NCBI GenBank assembly: GCA_030529825.1
Contig: JAUMWD010000002.1
Span: forward strand, 56,779 to 120,778
DNA: 64,000 nucleotides
Source of the DNA: Bacillota bacterium
Lineage (GTDB): Bacteria; Bacillota; Clostridia; Oscillospirales; Oscillospiraceae
Reading direction: 5' to 3'
Shown here piece after piece: positions 23,720-34,621 of this stretch. The notes beneath the pieces were generated by a model. The model made no database searches, was not told the DNA's origin, and saw nothing but the letters and a program-made list of their open reading frames with translations. The position numbers and the translations under genes are program-made. How positions within the stretch are numbered: position 1 is the first letter of the stretch; every line of letters begins with the position of its first letter.

Positions 23720-25354
23720 TTATAGTTTTTCTTTGATTTTTACGACTACTGATGTATCCGAAATGCGCGTTGTGTTAATAACCGTAAGCAAAGCTGCTGC
23801 CATATCCGCCATTACAACAAACCAAAGTGTAGCGATACCGGCAAATGCCATAAATATAAGTGCAAGCTTGACAATAATGGCAAAAATGAGGTTTTCGCGC
23901 TGAATTTTCAAGGTACGCTTTGCTGTGGAGCAAGCATACGGGAGACATTCAAGGCCGGAGCCGGCTAAAAGCATATCTGCATTGTCCGCTGTATAACCGA
24001 TTCTGACATCAATATCAGCATCGGTATGATAATCAAGGTTTTCGGCACTGACATATGCCAGCACTTCTGCTTCGTCGAGCCTTGAGACTGCATATTCTAC
24101 AGATTCAATCTTCTTTTCTGTATTGCATTCGCAGATATATTCGTCAACATTGAGCTCATCTGCAAGAATCTTTGTGAGCCTTCTGTTGTCCTCGGTTATG
24201 AGAATCACATCAACATCAGAAAGTGCCTTGATTTCTTCAATGGAACTAATCGCAGTAGGCTTTATCGCTTCGCTAAACTGCATTCCACCGGCATATCTGC
24301 CGGCTACAGTCATATACAGTACAAGCCCTTCCCTATCTTCAAATGCCGGAATATCAATTTTCCTTGTGGCAAGGACTTCCTTGGTGCAAAGGCAGATCGG
24401 GATGTTTTTAACGCTGATTTCAAGGCTGCTTCCGGGGATTTCTTTAAATCTTTCAATTATTTCCGGATGGAAATCACCCTTGTATGCACCGAGAATTGAC
24501 GCAGCTATGCGCTGCTCGGAATTGTAGGCCACATATGCTGCAAGCTTTATAAATGTATCATTGTCAAAAACGGGAGAATTAAACGACACCATTGAAGGTG
24601 CGCCATTGGTTATTACATCAGCTTTGTCAATGACTACGGTATTTAACCGCGCTGCCTTTTCGAGGGTTTCCGCATCCCTGATAAACACACCGCAGGATGC
24701 AGAATGGCTGATTCCTATAATTGAGCTTACAGGTAGAGAGGCCAACATAGGCAGTGGCGAAGCAAGAAGAATCAGCATCAGTCCTCTTCTGATAGACATA
24801 AGATATGTAATATCTGTAATCAAGGGCATAAATGCGGCATACAAAATGCCGACAAGAACAGCAGCCTTTGCGAAAGAATCAAGGATCGGCGAAATCTTCT
24901 CCTCAACAGCGGTTTCAGAGGCTTCCTTTTGGCTTAATATGGAACGAAGTATTACCAAGTCATCCGGCTTGTCTTCCTGAATATAATCTGATGATGTAGC
25001 TTTTATGCGCTTAATAATGAAAGCTAGCAGAGTCTTGAAGAATAAATAGAATACTACAAGAAGAACTGCTTCCTTTATACAGCCTGCACTGAAAGCTACT
25101 ACTGCGGCAAAGAGAATCAGAATATCGTATGAGAAATAATCCTTTTTCTGAATGGAATCCACTGCAGCGAAGACGATATCAAATCCGGCAACAAGAATTG
25201 CTGCAAGAGAAATAATAATATAAATCAGATTGTCAAGACTCATTGAATTTGCAATAATCAAAATGACTATTGCAACTGCAGCCCTGATAAGTGATAAATA
25301 ATTAAGTCCTTTTAAAGAAGGCAGTTTTTTATCTGTTTTGAGTTTGAGGCCCAC
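23720..25354 (-). CDS. Catalytically degenerate P1B-type ATPase-like membrane protein
   Basis: A 544-residue intact frame that aligns by eye to heavy-metal P-type ATPases but has lost nearly all catalytic motifs. Four or five N-terminal helices are followed by a 50-residue cytosolic stretch (about 115-165) where the actuator domain with TGE should be. The metal-site helix carries S-P-L-P (199-202) instead of C-P-C. The phosphorylation motif DKTGT is D-K-A-D-V (Asp243). The HP motif is Q-R (281-282), TGDN is T-E-D-N (387-390), and GDGxND is V-S-A-E-N-L (435-440). Start is GTG at 25354 with GGGAGG upstream. It follows fba by 43 nt on the same strand. Transport is unlikely; a structural or regulatory role is inferred. 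Confidence 0.75.
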   Translation of the reverse strand: MGLKLKTDKKLPSLKGLNYLSLIRAAVAIVILIIANSMSLDNLIYIIISLAAILVAGFDIVFAAVDSIQKKDYFSYDILILFAAVVAFSAGCIKEAVLLVVFYLFFKTLLAFIIKRIKATSSDYIQEDKPDDLVILRSILSQKEASETAVEEKISPILDSFAKAAVLVGILYAAFMPLITDITYLMSIRRGLMLILLASPLPMLASLPVSSIIGISHSASCGVFIRDAETLEKAARLNTVVIDKADVITNGAPSMVSFNSPVFDNDTFIKLAAYVAYNSEQRIAASILGAYKGDFHPEIIERFKEIPGSSLEISVKNIPICLCTKEVLATRKIDIPAFEDREGLVLYMTVAGRYAGGMQFSEAIKPTAISSIEEIKALSDVDVILITEDNRRLTKILADELNVDEYICECNTEKKIESVEYAVSRLDEAEVLAYVSAENLDYHTDADIDVRIGYTADNADMLLAGSGLECLPYACSTAKRTLKIQRENLIFAIIVKLALIFMAFAGIATLWFVVMADMAAALLTVINTTRISDTSVVVKIKEKL

Positions 25355-25397
25355 GCCTCCACCTCCCTGTTATCATAAGGTAATCAAGGGGAAAGAA

Positions 25398-26333
25398 TTA
25401 TGCTTTTCCGTTGCAGCCCAGAACATCTACGATTTTATGAGCAACCATGTCCTTGATTGCTGCTCTTGCGGGTTTGAGATACTGACGGGGGTCAAAATGC
25501 TCGGGATGCTCATTAAAATACTGGCGAATTGTTGCGGTCATGGCAAGGCGCAGGTCTGAATCAATGTTAATCTTGCATACTGCCATGGAAGCTGCCTTGC
25601 GAAGCTGATCCTCCGGAACACCTATTGCACCGGGCATATTGCCGCCGTTTTCGTTTATCAGCTTTACAAATTCCTGGGGAACTGAAGATGAGCCGTGCAG
25701 AACGATGGGGAATCCGGGCAGACGCTTCTCAACCTCTTCGAGAATATCAAAGCGAAGCTTGGGATCGGTACCGGGCTTGAACTTGTATGCGCCGTGGGAG
25801 GTGCCGATTGCTATTGCAAGAGAGTCGCATCCGGTGCGCTCTACAAATTCCTGAACATCCTCGGGACGGGTATAGGAGGAATCCTCAGCGGAAACATTAA
25901 CCTCATCCTCTATGCCGGCGAGAGTACCGAGCTCTGCTTCAACGACAACACCGTGGCTGTGAGCATAATCAACAACCTTACGGGTGACTTCAATGTTCTC
26001 CTCAAAGCTTTTAGAGGAGGCATCGATCATAACGGAGGTAAAGCCTCCGTCGATGCAGCTCTTGCAGATATCAAAGCTGTCGCCGTGGTCAAGATGAAGT
26101 GCTATGGGAAGCCCTGTTTCAGCAACTGCTGCTTCAACAAGCTTCATGAGGTAGGTGTGATTTGCGTAGGAACGGGCGCCCTTGGATACCTGAAGAATCA
26201 AAGGTGCGTTAAGGTCTTTTGCCGCTTCGGTTATTCCCTGTACGATTTCCATGTTGTTCACATTAAATGCGCCGATGGCATAGCCGCCCTTGTATGCTTT
26301 TTCAAACATTTCCTTTGTTGTTACCAGAGGCAT
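25398..26333 (-). CDS. fba: Class II fructose-bisphosphate aldolase
   Basis: A 311-residue zinc-dependent glycolytic aldolase. The start at 26333 (M-P-L-V-T-T-K-E-M) has AGGAGA at 26347-26342. Visible are G-A-F-N-V-N-N near residue 23, the metal and catalytic block H-L-D-H-G-D near residue 81, M-I-D-A-S-S near residue 105, V-E-A-E-L-G near residue 132, and G-T-S-H-G and H-G-S-S-S later on. It converts fructose 1,6-bisphosphate to triose phosphates, the step after the phosphofructokinase encoded divergently at 26437. Their promoters overlap. Confidence 0.96.
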   Translation of the reverse strand: MPLVTTKEMFEKAYKGGYAIGAFNVNNMEIVQGITEAAKDLNAPLILQVSKGARSYANHTYLMKLVEAAVAETGLPIALHLDHGDSFDICKSCIDGGFTSVMIDASSKSFEENIEVTRKVVDYAHSHGVVVEAELGTLAGIEDEVNVSAEDSSYTRPEDVQEFVERTGCDSLAIAIGTSHGAYKFKPGTDPKLRFDILEEVEKRLPGFPIVLHGSSSVPQEFVKLINENGGNMPGAIGVPEDQLRKAASMAVCKINIDSDLRLAMTATIRQYFNEHPEHFDPRQYLKPARAAIKDMVAHKIVDVLGCNGKA

Positions 26334-26380
26334 AATAAACATCTCCTAAAAAAATAAACTAAATTTTATATTTTTTATTT

Positions 26381-26409
26381 ATTATAAACCAAGTTCATGT
26401 TATAATCAA
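26381..26409. promoter_or_regulatory. Overlapping divergent promoters of fba and pfp
   Basis: Minus strand: TTGATT from 26409 to 26404, 17-bp spacer, TATAAT from 26386 to 26381. Plus strand: TATAAT 26401-26406 with TGT directly upstream (extended -10) and no clear -35. The plus -10 overlaps the minus -35, so the two promoters should compete. Confidence 0.6.
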
Positions 26410-26436
26410 TAATCATAACTGTGTGGAGGAGATATT

Positions 26437-27708
26437 TTGGATAAAAATTTTAATAATGAATTAGTTGGCGCTTGTATTTTCGGCCAATCAGGCGGCCCCA
26501 CATCTGTAATAAATGCCAGTGCATACGGTGTTATAAAAACTGCGCTTGAAGCAAAGTGCATTACCAAAGTATACGGAGCTGCTCACGGAATTAAAGGTGT
26601 ACTTGATGATATACTTTATGACATGGGCGAAGAGGAAGATTATGAGCTTAAGCTTCTTCTCAATACACCCGCGTCAGAGCTTGGATCCTGTCGCTATAAA
26701 ATCGCGGATCCCGATGTAGATGATACGGACTATAAGCGCATACTTGAGATTTTCAAGAAATATGATGTTAGATATTTCTTCTATAACGGCGGCAACGATT
26801 CAATGGATACCTGCAACAAAATCAGCCGTTATATGGAAAAGGTAGGCTATGAGTGCCGCGTAATGGGCGTTCCCAAAACCATTGACAACGACCTTTTCGG
26901 TACTGACCACTGCCCCGGTTTTGGCAGTGCGGCAAAATTCATTGCCACAAGCTGTATGGAAATCGGCAAAGACACCGATGTTTACGACACGGAAATGGTT
27001 ACTGTCGTTGAAATTATGGGGCGTCATGCAGGCTGGCTTACTGCAAGTGCTGCTTTAGCTACTGAATTTGGCGACGGATGCGGTCCTGACCTTATTTATC
27101 TTCCTGAGCGCGATTTTGACCTGTACAAATTCACTGAAGATGTGGCACAAGTACTTAAGCAGAAGCATAATGTACTTATTGCCGTGTCTGAAGGTCTTCA
27201 CTATGCAGACGGTACTTTTGTGTCCGAGGCCAAGACCTCCGGAACAGATGGCTTCGGCCATGCTCAGCTTGGCGGACTTGCAACCAGACTTGCTGACTAC
27301 ATAAAGGCGAGACTGAATGTCAAGAAGGTTCGCGGAATTGAACTCAGTCTTCTGCAGCGCAGCGCAGCACATATTGCCTCCGTAGTTGATATTGATGAAG
27401 CGTTTAATGCCGGCAAGGTTGCTGTAGAGTCTGCAATTGCAGGCGAAACCGGCAAAATGGTTGCCTTTGAACGTGATGACAGCTCAGGATTGTATAAGTG
27501 CAACTACACCCTGCTTTCTCTCAGCAGTGTTGCAAACTACGAAAAGAAGGTTCCTTTGGAATGGATTACCGATGACGGTAACTATGTAACATCGGACTTT
27601 ATTAACTATGTTCTTCCCCTTATTCAGGGTGAACCGAAGATTCCCAAAGCCAATTCCCTTCCCCGATATGCAAGACTAAAAAAAGTCAGAGCAAAGGCAG
27701 CGGAATAA
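26437..27708 (+). CDS. pfp: Diphosphate-dependent 6-phosphofructokinase
   Basis: A 423-residue phosphofructokinase of the PPi-dependent group. The phosphate-donor motif is G-G-N-D-S (118-122), with Asp121 where ATP enzymes have Gly, and Lys147 in P-K-T-I-D-N-D, the pair that marks PPi use. M-G-R-H-A-G-W near residue 196 binds fructose 6-phosphate, and G-F-G-S-A-A is near residue 162. The start is TTG at 26437 with GGAGGAGA just upstream. It works immediately before the aldolase encoded divergently. A PPi enzyme saves ATP in glycolysis, common in anaerobic Clostridia. Confidence 0.92.
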   Translation: MDKNFNNELVGACIFGQSGGPTSVINASAYGVIKTALEAKCITKVYGAAHGIKGVLDDILYDMGEEEDYELKLLLNTPASELGSCRYKIADPDVDDTDYKRILEIFKKYDVRYFFYNGGNDSMDTCNKISRYMEKVGYECRVMGVPKTIDNDLFGTDHCPGFGSAAKFIATSCMEIGKDTDVYDTEMVTVVEIMGRHAGWLTASAALATEFGDGCGPDLIYLPERDFDLYKFTEDVAQVLKQKHNVLIAVSEGLHYADGTFVSEAKTSGTDGFGHAQLGGLATRLADYIKARLNVKKVRGIELSLLQRSAAHIASVVDIDEAFNAGKVAVESAIAGETGKMVAFERDDSSGLYKCNYTLLSLSSVANYEKKVPLEWITDDGNYVTSDFINYVLPLIQGEPKIPKANSLPRYARLKKVRAKAAE

Positions 27709-27712
27709 AATA

Positions 27713-27753
27713 AAAACAAAGAAGACCGTTTCTAAAACGGTCTTCTTTGTTTT
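27713..27753. terminator. Bidirectional terminator of pfp and cotJC
   Basis: A 19-bp stem (27713-27731 with 27735-27753), loop CTA, A and T runs at both ends. Confidence 0.92.
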
Positions 27754-28349
27754 TAACCCTTGAATGCCGGATTTGTCATATAGAAGTTTTTGCTGTCCAA
27801 CTTCTCCGTAGCAAGGCGAAGCGCCTCGCCGAAGCGCTGATAGTGTACCACTTCCCTCTCCCGTAGGAATTTGATAACATTATTTACATCGGGATCGTCT
27901 GACAGCGTAAGAATGTTGTCATAAGTGGTACGAGCCTTCTGCTCTGCCGCCATGTCTTCATGAAGGTCTGTGAGCACATCGCCCTTAACCTGCATTGTGG
28001 CGGCCGTCCACGGTGTTCCCGAGGCAAACTGCGGATATACACCGGCAGTATGGTCTACAAAGTAGGCGTCAAATCCTGCCTTCTTGATTTCCTCCGGAGA
28101 CATTTTGCGAGTAAGCTGATGAACGATTGTGCCAACCATTTCTAAATGCCCCAGCTCTTCGGTTCCGATATCGGTTAAGAGTCCCTTAAGCTCGGGGTAT
28201 GGCATGCTGTAACGCTGCGACAGGTAACGAAGCGATGCTCCGAGCTCCCCATCAGGACCTCCGTATTGACTTATGATGAATTTTGCAAGAGCCGGATTGG
28301 GATTTTTGATACTCACAGGATACTGGAGCTTCTTTTCATACACAAACAT
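27753..28349 (-). CDS. cotJC: CotJC-type manganese catalase family protein
   Basis: A 198-residue protein of the manganese-catalase/CotJC family found in spore coat or its surroundings. The start at 28349 (M-F-V-Y-E-K-K-L-Q-Y-P) has GGAGG 7 nt upstream. Metal ligands are visible: Glu in G-x-L-G-A-S near residue 37, T-E-E-L-G-H near residue 64, and later D-M-A-A-E-Q-K-A-R and R-E-x-x-H-Y-Q-R. It is preceded by the cotJA-cotJB fusion with a 2-nt gap, so the two are translationally coupled. Catalase activity is possible but not shown by sequence alone. Confidence 0.92.
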   Translation of the reverse strand: MFVYEKKLQYPVSIKNPNPALAKFIISQYGGPDGELGASLRYLSQRYSMPYPELKGLLTDIGTEELGHLEMVGTIVHQLTRKMSPEEIKKAGFDAYFVDHTAGVYPQFASGTPWTAATMQVKGDVLTDLHEDMAAEQKARTTYDNILTLSDDPDVNNVIKFLREREVVHYQRFGEALRLATEKLDSKNFYMTNPAFKG

Positions 28350-28351
28350 TG

Positions 28352-28789
28352 TCAGTCCTCCTTTTTCCCGCAGTAATCCCAAGGCCAGGGATTCTTAAGC
28401 CAGGTGAAGCTCTTTGATTCTTCAAGATCACTGTGCATCAGCGGACCGTACAGCTTGGCGTAACGCTCATGGGCTTCGTTTGCCAGCTTCATAACATCCC
28501 GGAGCATTTCAAATGCTTCTCGGTCATTGCAGTGAGTGTCAAGATACAGAACGAGCTCATGTGCTACAAAATCAAGTGCCATGAGTTCTCCTAAAGGTGT
28601 TCCGGTGAGGTCACCTTTGTTAACCATATTCATAAATGGCAGGTCAAGTCCGGGAAAAAGTGTGCCACGGGTCAGGGCTTCAGCTGCATCGTAGGTTGGC
28701 TTTGCGCTGTCCTGCATGGGCACATATGCCATTGCTAAAGGTGCGCAGCTGGGCAGACCGCCACTCTTATAATCGCATTTATTGTCCAA
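28352..28789 (-). CDS. CotJA-CotJB fusion protein
   Basis: A 145-residue protein that joins two normally separate coat proteins. About residues 13-50 resemble CotJA (C-A-P-L-A-M-A-Y-V-P-M-Q, then G-T-L-F-P-G-L-D-L-P-F). About residues 64-140 resemble CotJB (A-L-D-F-V-A-H-E-L-V-L-Y-L-D-T-H, then Y-G-P-L and W-P-W-D). The start is TTG at 28789 with AGGAGG at 28805-28800. In B. subtilis, cotJABC is transcribed in the mother cell. The upstream region holds a hairpin around a candidate sporulation promoter. Confidence 0.82.
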   Translation of the reverse strand: MDNKCDYKSGGLPSCAPLAMAYVPMQDSAKPTYDAAEALTRGTLFPGLDLPFMNMVNKGDLTGTPLGELMALDFVAHELVLYLDTHCNDREAFEMLRDVMKLANEAHERYAKLYGPLMHSDLEESKSFTWLKNPWPWDYCGKKED

Positions 28790-28799
28790 TTATATGATT

Positions 28800-28842
28800 C
28801 CTCCTTTGCAATTTATAATATGCTGAACAAATGCAAAGGGTT
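28800..28842 (-). promoter_or_regulatory. SD-overlapping hairpin with an internal sporulation-type -10 (cotJ)
   Basis: In the minus-strand RNA, CCTTTGCA (28839-28832) pairs with TGCAAAGG (28810-28803); the latter overlaps the SD AAAGGAGG. The 21-base loop contains CATATTATA (28822-28814), which fits CATAnnnTA of SigK and partly the SigE -10. An AC about 17 bases upstream fits the weak SigK -35. Own-promoter transcripts would lack the 5' arm; read-through from ligA would keep it. Confidence 0.5.
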
Positions 28843-28872
28843 AAAAAAGAAGCACTCAAATGAGTGCTTCTT

Positions 28873-28874
<2 letters not shown>
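28843..28874 (-). terminator. Terminator after ligA
   Basis: Stem AAAAGAAGCACTC/GAGTGCTTCTTTT around 28845-28857 and 28862-28874 with a four-base loop; the minus-strand product ends in six U. Confidence 0.85.
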
Positions 28875-31484
<2,610 letters not shown>

Positions 31485-31514
31485 GAGACCACCCCATGCA
31501 TTATATGCGGAAAA

Positions 31515-32762
31515 TCACTCCAGCATTTCACTTACAGCCATCATTATTCCCAGCTTACCGGATTCGTATGTAATTCCGCCCTGCATATAAGCAATATAGG
31601 GCTCTTTCATAGGCCCGTCTGCTGAAAGCTCAATTGATGAGCCTTGAACAAAGGCACCTGCCGCCATAATTACGGGCACATTATATCCGGGCATCTGCCA
31701 GGGCTCCGGGGTAACATAGGAATCAACAGGCGCACCACTCTGAATGCCACGGCAGAATCTTCGCATGTTGTCGGCATTTTCGAGAGTAATCATCTGAATA
31801 ATGTCATTTCTGATTTCATCGGGAGAGGGAGATGTTTTAAAACCGATTTTCTTCATCATGGCAGCGCAGAAGACAGCGGTTTTAAGAGCCTGCGCCACAA
31901 TATGGGGTGCCATGAAAAAGCCCTGAAACAGCAGACGGTTATTCCCGAGTGTGGATCCGCACTCACCGCCTATGCCCGGCGTTGTAAGGCGCATTGCTGC
32001 CTTTTCAACAAGGTCTGCCCTGCCCGCAATATATCCGCCTGTGGGGGCGATGCCGCCGCCGGGATTTTTAATCAGAGAGCCGGCTATGAGGTCAACGCCG
32101 AACTCTGTCGGCTCATGCTCACCGGTGAATTCGCCGTAGCAATTATCGACCATTACATTAATTCTCGGATTAATAGACTTTACTGCCGCGCAGATTTCAC
32201 CGATTTCCTCGGATGACAGGGCACGGCGGTCATCGTAACCGCGTGATCGCTGAATAAGCACCGCGGCAACAGAGCTGTCAGATGCGGCGAGCTTAATTGA
32301 TTCAATATCCGGGTTGCCGCTTTTTAAATCAACCTGGGCATAATTAATTCCGTAGAATTTAAGAGATCCGTGAAGATTTCCTTCGATGCCGATGGCATTG
32401 CGAAGGGTGTCATAAGGCAGGCCGGTTACGGAAAGGAGAGTATCTCCGGGCTTTAACATTGAGAAAAGCGCCGCAGAAAGGGCGTGAGTACCGTTTACGA
32501 AGCCGATTCTGACAAGTGCGGCTTCGGTTTTAAAAACCTGGGCATAGACCTTGTCCAGCACTTCCCTGCCTAAATCATCATACCCGTAGCCGGTAGTTCC
32601 TGCAAAGCAGGATTCGGATACCTTGTTATCCTGAAAAGCCGCCATAACCTTTATAGTATTCTTTTCGGCGATGCTGTCAATGTGCTCAAACACGGGCCTT
32701 ATCTCGGCCTCGGCTTCGCGGGCAAGCTCATACACACGAGGCTTAATATCTGAAATGTTCAT
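31515..32762 (-). CDS. PLP-dependent methionine gamma-lyase-like protein (aluminium-resistance family)
   Basis: A 415-residue fold-type I PLP enzyme of the YnbB/'aluminium resistance' family, related to Cys/Met metabolism enzymes. The Schiff-base Lys is in A-G-S-L-I-K-N-P-G-G-G near residue 236. A-G-T-T-G-Y-G-Y-D-D-L-G near residue 54 and F-V-N-G-T-H-A are family marks. Substrate is not established; databases often name it methionine gamma-lyase. It starts right after the murD stop, so it is part of the murD unit. Confidence 0.82.
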   Translation of the reverse strand: MNISDIKPRVYELAREAEAEIRPVFEHIDSIAEKNTIKVMAAFQDNKVSESCFAGTTGYGYDDLGREVLDKVYAQVFKTEAALVRIGFVNGTHALSAALFSMLKPGDTLLSVTGLPYDTLRNAIGIEGNLHGSLKFYGINYAQVDLKSGNPDIESIKLAASDSSVAAVLIQRSRGYDDRRALSSEEIGEICAAVKSINPRINVMVDNCYGEFTGEHEPTEFGVDLIAGSLIKNPGGGIAPTGGYIAGRADLVEKAAMRLTTPGIGGECGSTLGNNRLLFQGFFMAPHIVAQALKTAVFCAAMMKKIGFKTSPSPDEIRNDIIQMITLENADNMRRFCRGIQSGAPVDSYVTPEPWQMPGYNVPVIMAAGAFVQGSSIELSADGPMKEPYIAYMQGGITYESGKLGIMMAVSEMLE

Positions 32763-32763
32763 A

Positions 32764-34140
32764 TCAGAGTTCCATCACAATCTGTTTAAAGTATTTGCCG
32801 CGCTCCATGAAGTTCTTGAATTTGTCAAACGCGGCGCAGGCAGGTGAAAGAAGGACAATGTCCCCTGCTTCTGCAGCTTCGGAGGCTGCCAGCACGGTTT
32901 TCTTGAAGTCATCCATGATAATCATGGGGAAGTCCTCACTGTAGTACTTGGATGCTTTTACGGCAGAAGAAATTTTCTCTGCAGTTGCGCCTGTGAGATA
33001 CAGCTTCTTTACATTCAGGCATATTTCATCGCCTAAAGAATCAAAAGGAATGTGTTTGTCATAGCCGCCTGCAATGAGAATGGGCTTCGTTTTCAGTGCG
33101 TGAAGACCTGCGGCAGTACGACTGGGGCTTGTGCCTATGGAGTCGTTAATATATACAACGCCGTTAAGCTCCCTTACGCGCTCCAAGCGGTGCTCAACAC
33201 CGTTAAAGCTCCTTGCGACATCAACGCATACAGAATCACCGACAAGACCGTCTGTGGCCGCAAAAGCTGCCATATAGTTTTCAAGATTGTGAGTTCCCGG
33301 TAGCTTAATATCTTCAATCGCCATTACTACGGACTTTACACCCTTGTTTACGCGATAGATATACTTGTCATCAGAGTATACACCGTTTGCAAGCTCGCAA
33401 ATGCGGCTGAAATATGCAATTTCAGATTTTGCTTTTTCTCTGTAGTATGCGGAGAATTCGTTCTCATGGTTAAGAACAAGGCGGTTTTCAGCATCCTGAG
33501 CAAGGAAAATAAAGCTCTTTGCGTCGATATAATCCTGATAATCCTTGTGCTTATCAAGGTGATTTGGGGATATGTTGGTGATAACGGCAACATCAGGCTT
33601 GCAGCTCATGCTGTGAAGCTGGAAAGAGCTGAGCTCAAGTACCGCAAAATCATCCTTTGTCATGTTGTCAACATCACAGAGCAAGGGCCTGCCGATGTTG
33701 CCGCCCAGGTGAACTGTATAACCCTGAGCTTTGAGAAGCTCGGAAATAATGGTAGTAGTTGTGGTCTTGCCGTCGCTGCCTGTTACGGAGATGATGCGGC
33801 AGGGGCAAAGAGAAAAGAATACTTCCATCTCGCTTGTTACAATGCCGCCTCGAGCTTTTACGGCTTCAAGATGCGGATCAAAGGGCATGAGGCCGGGGGT
33901 ACGGAAAACGATATCAAAGTCAAGGTTTTCCAGATAATCTCCACCTAAATTGAATTTGGCGCCCATTTCAGAAAGTCGGGTGTAGTCCTCTCCCAACTGC
34001 TCTGATGTGCGTTTATCGCAGGCTGTAACATTGCAGCCGCGCTCAAGAAGCTTTTCAATCAGCGGAGTGTTGCTGACACCCACACCGATGACGCCGATCC
34101 TTTTATTTTTAATACCTTCAATGTAATCATAAAGAGTCAT
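32764..34140 (-). CDS. murD: UDP-N-acetylmuramoyl-L-alanine--D-glutamate ligase
   Basis: A 458-residue cytosolic Mur ligase that adds D-Glu to UDP-MurNAc-L-Ala. The N-terminal Rossmann domain has G-V-G-V-S-N-T-P near residue 19. The ATP-binding P-loop S-V-T-G-S-D-G-K-T-T-T is near residue 116. N-I-S-P-N-H-L-D and the C-terminal domain with N-D-S-I-G-T-S-P and I-A-G-G-Y-D-K complete the signature. Usually in the dcw cluster, it here leads a unit with a PLP enzyme, yunB and ligA. SD is a strong AAAGGAGG type. Confidence 0.96.
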   Translation of the reverse strand: MTLYDYIEGIKNKRIGVIGVGVSNTPLIEKLLERGCNVTACDKRTSEQLGEDYTRLSEMGAKFNLGGDYLENLDFDIVFRTPGLMPFDPHLEAVKARGGIVTSEMEVFFSLCPCRIISVTGSDGKTTTTTIISELLKAQGYTVHLGGNIGRPLLCDVDNMTKDDFAVLELSSFQLHSMSCKPDVAVITNISPNHLDKHKDYQDYIDAKSFIFLAQDAENRLVLNHENEFSAYYREKAKSEIAYFSRICELANGVYSDDKYIYRVNKGVKSVVMAIEDIKLPGTHNLENYMAAFAATDGLVGDSVCVDVARSFNGVEHRLERVRELNGVVYINDSIGTSPSRTAAGLHALKTKPILIAGGYDKHIPFDSLGDEICLNVKKLYLTGATAEKISSAVKASKYYSEDFPMIIMDDFKKTVLAASEAAEAGDIVLLSPACAAFDKFKNFMERGKYFKQIVMEL

Positions 34141-34165
34141 GGATATATCCTCCTTTAACTAATAT

Positions 34166-34194
34166 ATTATAAGGCTTAAATAGATCAAAAACAA
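34166..34194 (-). promoter_or_regulatory. Promoter for the murD unit
   Basis: TTGTTT from 34194 to 34189, 17-bp spacer, TATAAT from 34171 to 34166 on the minus strand, about 25 bases before the murD start. Confidence 0.6.
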
Positions 34195-34204
34195 GAAATT
34201 TCTA

Positions 34205-34233
34205 TTGACTTAAAGCACTAATATGGGTAAAAT
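34205..34233 (+). promoter_or_regulatory. Promoter for rnpB
   Basis: TTGACT 34205-34210, 17-bp spacer, TAAAAT 34228-34233. The predicted start near 34240 coincides with the first pairing base of the RNA's P1 stem. Confidence 0.75.
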
Positions 34234-34238
34234 ACTCA

Positions 34239-34583
34239 CTTGAGTGGGCCGAACGACCGCGGGCATAAGACGAAAGTCTGTGCGTGAGGAAAGTCCGGGC
34301 TCCATAGGGCAAGGATAACGGGTAACGCCCGCCAGGGGTAACCCTCGGACAAGTGCAACAGAAATATACCGCCGATTTATCGGTAAGGGTGGAAAAGTGA
34401 GGTAAGAGCTCACTCGCCGGCTGGAGACAGTTCGGTGCTGTAAACTCTATCCGGAGCAACGCCGTGGGAGAACAATAGATCGGCCCGATCGTTCTCAGGA
34501 GGCGGCTTGAGCCTGACAGCAATGTCAGGAGTAGATAGATGGTCGTTTAAGACAGAACCCGGCTTATAGACCCACTCAACAAG
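34239..34583 (+). ncRNA. rnpB: RNase P RNA, bacterial A type
   Basis: The catalytic RNA of RNase P, which cuts 5' leaders from pre-tRNAs. The P1 helix is formed by TGAGTGGG (34241-34248) with CCCACTCA (34571-34578). The universally conserved block GAGGAAAGTCCGGGCTC lies at 34286-34302 and its partner region with ACAGAACCCGGCTTATA at about 34552-34568. A GGTGGAAAAGTGAGGTAAGAGCTC segment type, marking the specificity domain, is split around 34388-34412. It is transcribed opposite to both flanking protein genes. Exact ends are estimated from the P1 helix and promoter. Confidence 0.95.
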
Positions 34584-34590
34584 AAAACAA

Positions 34591-34615
34591 AAACCGCTCT
34601 TTTGAGCGGTTTTTT
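34591..34615. terminator. Bidirectional terminator of rnpB and pepD
   Basis: Stem AAACCGCTC/GAGCGGTTT (34591-34599 with 34604-34612), loop TTTT, T run after. Confidence 0.9.
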
Positions 34616-34621
34616 GCTGTT

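Noticed and set aside
23720..25354. Decaying pseudogene interpretation of the P-type ATPase-like ORF
   Set aside because: The frame is uninterrupted over 544 codons with a strong SD and coherent membrane segments; the changes are concentrated in catalytic motifs, which fits a pseudoenzyme better than random decay.
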